Shown: piece after piece, positions 59,931-64,000 of the stretch
Position numbering within the stretch: position 1 is the stretch's first letter
Layout: every line of letters begins with the position of its first letter
Origin: Monosporascus cannonballus
Taxonomy: Eukaryota; Ascomycota; Sordariomycetes; Xylariales
Direction of reading: 5' to 3'
Assembly: GCA_004154925.1 (NCBI GenBank)
Contig: QJNS01000006.1
Location: 62,001-126,000 of the forward strand
Length of the DNA stretch: 64,000 nucleotides
Program-made: the position numbers and the translations under genes
Notes under the pieces: model-generated
What the model was told of the DNA's origin: nothing
Seen by the model: the letters and a program-made list of their open reading frames with translations, nothing else
Database searches by the model: none

Positions 59931-60779
59931 ATTATTACTATAACCACTTAAATTTAAAATAATATCTTAAAGTACCAGAATTATCCCATTTATTAGGATT
60001 TTAAGATTAAAACTTATAAATATCACCTAGGATAAACGGCCTTTCAAATAACCATAACGCTAGGATATCGTTATTATTTCGAATTATCTTAATATAAGAT
60101 ATACGACGAAAATAATCAGTTTTAACTTGACGTCAATAATTATGGATAATTATCCCCAAAGCTTTATAAGTTCCCCGAATACTTAATATATATCGAAAAA
60201 CCTTATAATTTGCTATATTTTACCGTTTGTTATTACGACAATTATTTCGTTTATTTTAAAGCTAAAAAAAATAATAATTTTTGGCCTGGGTAGAATAAGA
60301 AGACGTTTACCGAGCTTGGTAACGAATATAGATATACCGAAATTCCCCGATAACCCGAATACCCCAGATTTTATTATTTATATTTTAATTTAAAACGGAA
60401 TCGAAAAGCTATATCCCAAGGATGTTTATATTACGCCCCGACATTTTATATTTAATACGAACTCCTAAATATAAAAATATTTCCTTCGGAAGTATACCTT
60501 TCCGACCTTATAATTTAAAAGATATAAAACCAAAAAATAAGCCAGAAAAAAATAATTACCTTCGGATGCTAATTAGGCAGAAAAAAATGGTACAAATATA
60601 TGGACGACTATTATACCAAATACGTAGCTAAAAAAATTCGAAAATGGAAACGCTTTTTCGTAAGCAGATTACGCTTATCAAAAAATAATAAAAACCTTTA
60701 AAGGTAAAGTATCGAATAGCCTTAATATATAAAACCTTATATAAAGTAATTAAGGGATTACGCAGCTAGATCGAGATTC
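59931..60779 (+). other. gag-pol connecting region of element J
   Basis: Readable but broken frames without assignable domains. Tyr- and Asn-rich readings reflect RIP of Cys, His and Asp codons. The small frames at 60422-60631 are pieces of this region, not separate genes. Confidence 0.4.
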
Positions 60780-63700
60780 TCTTATAATACAAAAATAAAA
60801 CGTTTAAAGTTATAATCGATTTAAAAGTAAAAAGTAATTTTATTTTTCTTATGGTGGTAAAAAAATATCGGATTCCCTGGAAATATAAGTTGAAATCTTA
60901 TAAATTACGTACGGTAAACGGAAGTTTGTTTACGTACGAAAACGGACGAATCCTTTGGGAAATTAAAAAATTCCCAGTACGGATTTAAGGATATTAAGAA
61001 CGGATTTTACTGGATATTGCCGATATTTCCGGATACGATATTATCCTGGGAATGCCGTAATTTAAATTTAGCAACCCATATATTAACTGGAAAAACCAAA
61101 TATTTTTATAGGAACAAAAACAAAAGCTACTTAAAAAAGACGACCAAAAAATCTGCTATATTATTAAGGAAATCCAGATTGCAAATTAAGCCTTTACAGT
61201 ACCACCCGAATATCGACGATTTAAGAAATTATTTAAGGACAAAAAAAACTACGAATTATTATTTTATGGCCAATAAGATTATAAAATACCTATTAAGAAA
61301 GGGCATTATCTTAAATTACATAAAATCTATTACATAAACCCTAATAAATTAAAAGCCTTATGGAAAAATATTTAACTTGACCTAAAAAAAAATATATATT
61401 TAACCTTTTGATTCTTTTGCTGGATATCCCGTCCTTATGGTATTAAAGATTAAAAATAAAAAGCAAAAGATCGATAAAAACGGAGATTTGGTTTTTAGAA
61501 AAATAATCGATTACCGATAATTAAACGATATTACGATTAAGAACGGATATTTTTTAACCTTTATAAGTACGTTAAAAAAACATCAGTAAAATAAAATAAT
61601 TTATTATATTTAATTTCCGAAACGGTTATTATCGTATTAAAATAGTTAAATGAAAAGAATAAAAACCGATATTCAGAATAATATATAGATTTTACGAATA
61701 CAGAATAATACCTATGGGACTTATTAATGCTCCCGTTAGTTTTTAATACTTAGTTATAATTACGTTCAGAAAATTCCTGGACAAATTTGTATTCGTTTAT
61801 CTTAACGATATCCTTATTTATTCCGAAACTTTGGAAAAATATAAAAAGTAAGTCGCCTAAATGCTCCAAACGCTAGATAAAGTAAATATCCGAGTTAACC
61901 TAGTTAAGAATATATGGCACATATAGAAATTAAACTTTTTGGGATACATTTTTACCCCCGGCCAAATTCAGATTTAATGCTTTAAGATAGAAACAGTTAA
62001 GGATTAGCTTATTTTTAATAAAGCGACCGTTATAAATATCCGGCAGATTTTAGGATTTACGGGTTACGTACGTAACCTAATTAAGGGATACGGAGATATA
62101 ATTAGGTTATTAACGAAATTTATTACCAAAAAGTATATAGGAAAGGAATTTAAATTCTTAGACGAAACGAAAAAAGTTTTCTAGATTTTAAAAGATGTAA
62201 TTACCAGCGGACCCATAATGAGATTACCTAACGCCGATAAAAGGAAACGCCTAAAGAGGGATATTTTAAATTACGTACTGGGTGCCGTCTTAAAACAACT
62301 GGAGGATAACGGCTAATAGTACCCAGTAGCATATTATTTAAAAGCATTCCGAAATGCAGAATTTAAATACCCGATTTACGATAAGGAATTATTGGCAATT
62401 ATTAATACTTTTAAAGAATAAGAACTTTTCCTTAGCGGAATAAAAGAACCTTTTGATATTTACTTTAATTATAAAAACTTTATTCGATTTATGAAAATAT
62501 AAAAATTAAATAAACGGCATAAAAAATGGATAATTTTTTTATCCAGATTTAACTTTAAGATTTATTATATCAAAGGAAAAGAAATATCTAGGCGGATATT
62601 TTTAGTCGTAAAGACGATTACGACTTTAAAATTCCCAAAAAAAGTATGCAGATATTATAATATAATCAAAATGGTACCGTACAATTATGCGAAATAATGA
62701 AAAAACCAACTCCCGAACTTTTGGTACGGTTCCGAAATTCTTACGATATAGAAAAACAGAAAAAAGTTCAATAGCTAAAAGGATAGCTAAAGGACCAGTT
62801 ATTATACCATGGCAAATCTATGTTCCCAAAAATTAACAGGAATAATTTGTAAAGGAATTCCATAAAAACCTACTGTACGGATACTAAGGAATCTTCAAAA
62901 TTACTAGACGACTGCAAGAAAAATATAACTTTCCGGAATTACGCCGTATAATCAAAAAAGTAATTAAGGATTACAATATTTGCAATAAAACTAAGATAAT
63001 ACGTTATAAGCCTTACGGGCTATTACAACCCACCGATATTTTTAATAAGGTATGGAATACCATAGCTTAGGACTTTATTATTAACTTATCTCCTTTTAAA
63101 AACCCAGTTACTAGAGTCGAATACGACGGAATTTGGGTGATTGTCGATAAACTTATTAAGTATGGGTACTTTTTATTTTTTAAAGGAAACGTAATGGCAA
63201 AATAATTAGCTTACGTTTTTATTAGATATTACTTAGATAAATATGGAATACTAGAAAAAATCGTTTTTAATAAAAATACGTTATTTACTTTAAAATTTGG
63301 TACCAGCTTTTTTAAATAAATTGGTATTAAATTTAAATTTTTAATAACTCATTATCCTTAAATAAATGGATAAATAAAATAACTTAATTAAATTTTGGAA
63401 TAATATTTTCGAAGTTACGTTAATTATTAACAAAATAATTAGGTAAAGTTTTTACCCTTGGCATAAATCGTTTATAATATATTTATTAATAAAAATATGG
63501 GCATATTTCCTTATATAGCTGTATACGGATATGATATAAAAATAAAACGATTTAAATAATTGCTTAATAAGGTATTAAGGATTATTACGATTGCCCTAAA
63601 AGCAAAGATATTAACGATAAAAATTAAAATAATTTAAGCCCGATTCCAAAATAAATTGCGATTTTTTTAATAACGGATAACCCAGTATTATAATAAAAAA

Positions 63701-64000
63701 AAGAATTAAAAAATTAATTTTAATAAAAAGAAATAAGGTTTATTTATTATGCTAAAAACAAAATGTAATTTCGATTTTTTTACAGATTAAAACGAAAAAA
63801 CCTAGTAATAAGTTCGACTTTAAAAAGTTTAACCTATTTAAAGTTAAAAAGTTATTTTTAAAACCAATTACTAATTGTCGTTACCTAAAAACATAAAAAT
63901 ATACCTTGTTTTCCATATTTCTTTATTCGAACTAGTACCTAAAAACGCCTTATTAGAAATAGATATAAAATTCGAAAAGGACTTTAACAAATACAAAATC
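60780..64000 (+). pseudogene. pol remnant of element J, incomplete at window edge
   Basis: Protease is at about 60800-61060 and includes DISGYDIILGMP. The pol linker is open at 61017-61337. RT is at about 61420-61990, with YLDD changed to YLND at 61798-61809 followed by ILIYSETLEK. RNase H, about 62180-62560, includes YPIYDKELLAIINTFKE. The integrase zinc domain (about 62860-62990) has lost two of its four HHCC ligands to Tyr. The catalytic core is about 63060-63440, with GIWVIVDKLIKYGYF, and the Asp of the second active-site block appears as Asn. A GPF/Y-like stretch is near 63820, and the window ends where a chromodomain could begin. Confidence 0.75.

Larger units (their letters stand above)
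57991..64000 (+). mobile_element. Ty3/gypsy element J, 5' part, runs off the window
   Basis: Starts TGTTACAGGAACAGGGG, contains gag, protease, RT, RNase H and integrase on the plus strand, and ends within the integrase C-terminal region near base 64000. Protein features differ from A-E (YLDD-type RT, PFKG and KPYG integrase motifs). Its 3' LTR and target duplication lie outside the window. RIP damage is evident but coding blocks are easier to read than in A-D. Confidence 0.85.

Noticed and set aside
6150..64000. Mitochondrial or plastid origin because of extreme AT content
   Set aside because: Gypsy retroelements with LTRs and target duplications, plus C-to-T/G-to-A differences between copies, identify RIP-altered nuclear repeats.
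58821..64000. Element J as an intact, active retrotransposon
   Set aside because: Zinc-knuckle ligands, an RT catalytic Asp and integrase zinc ligands are lost, and stops interrupt every domain.

Overview
The window looks like a chromosome segment of a filamentous ascomycete (Pezizomycotina). It has a roughly 5 kb gene-bearing island (about 1.2-6.1 kb) of balanced composition. Its short introns carry fungal splice sites (GTAAGT/GTACGT, CTGAC/CTAAT branch sites, CAG). About 57 kb of very AT-rich retrotransposon wreckage surrounds it. The wreckage carries the marks of repeat-induced point mutation (RIP): C-to-T and G-to-A changes on both strands, Gln and Trp codons turned into stops, and almost no surviving C outside CpG. 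The class of fungus cannot be fixed from this sequence alone.

Layout. 1-1156: 5' end (LTR plus gag) of a minus-strand Ty3/gypsy element cut by the window edge. 1157-6100: the island, with a TACCCA-motif cluster, a clean solo LTR with perfect 5-bp target duplication (1556-1889), an unrecognised single-exon gene (2523-3056), a 386-bp-spaced direct repeat enclosing tRNA-like promoter boxes (3160-3620), and a four-exon gene for an OM14-like mitochondrial outer-membrane protein (4107-4945) whose ATG appears to be split by an intron. 6420-7400: RIP-altered tandem and inverted repeats of unknown kind. 7605-23417: chromovirus D, into whose protease region chromovirus A (10138-18926) inserted; A in turn holds a Fot1/pogo-like DNA transposon (11602-13456). 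D also carries a 207-bp insertion without RIP (20288-20494). 23418-23869: end of a Tc1/mariner-like transposon. 23870-31443: pol fragment E split by chromovirus B (24491-31218). 31444-53271: minus-strand element I (189-bp LTRs), holding minus-strand element H (33947-48177), which holds plus-strand chromovirus C (40186-47001). 53272-57542: minus-strand chromovirus G, 3'-truncated. 57991-64000: plus-strand gypsy element J, running off the window.

The insertion order is readable because several target duplications survive (ATTTA for H, AAAAC for B, TTATA/TTGTG for A, TA for the Fot1-like element, GAACC for the small insert). Every retroelement coding region is a pseudogene. The only plausible host genes are the two in the island. 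I found no CRISPR, rRNA, intact tRNA, metabolic cluster or clearly novel system. The most useful observations are the layered insertions, the strong CpG-sparing of RIP, the sequences that escaped RIP, the mismatched flanks of D and I (which imply rearrangement), a probable self-priming signal in the chromoviruses, and the intron-split start codon. Domain positions in the decayed elements were found by reading frames by eye and are approximate to some tens of bases.
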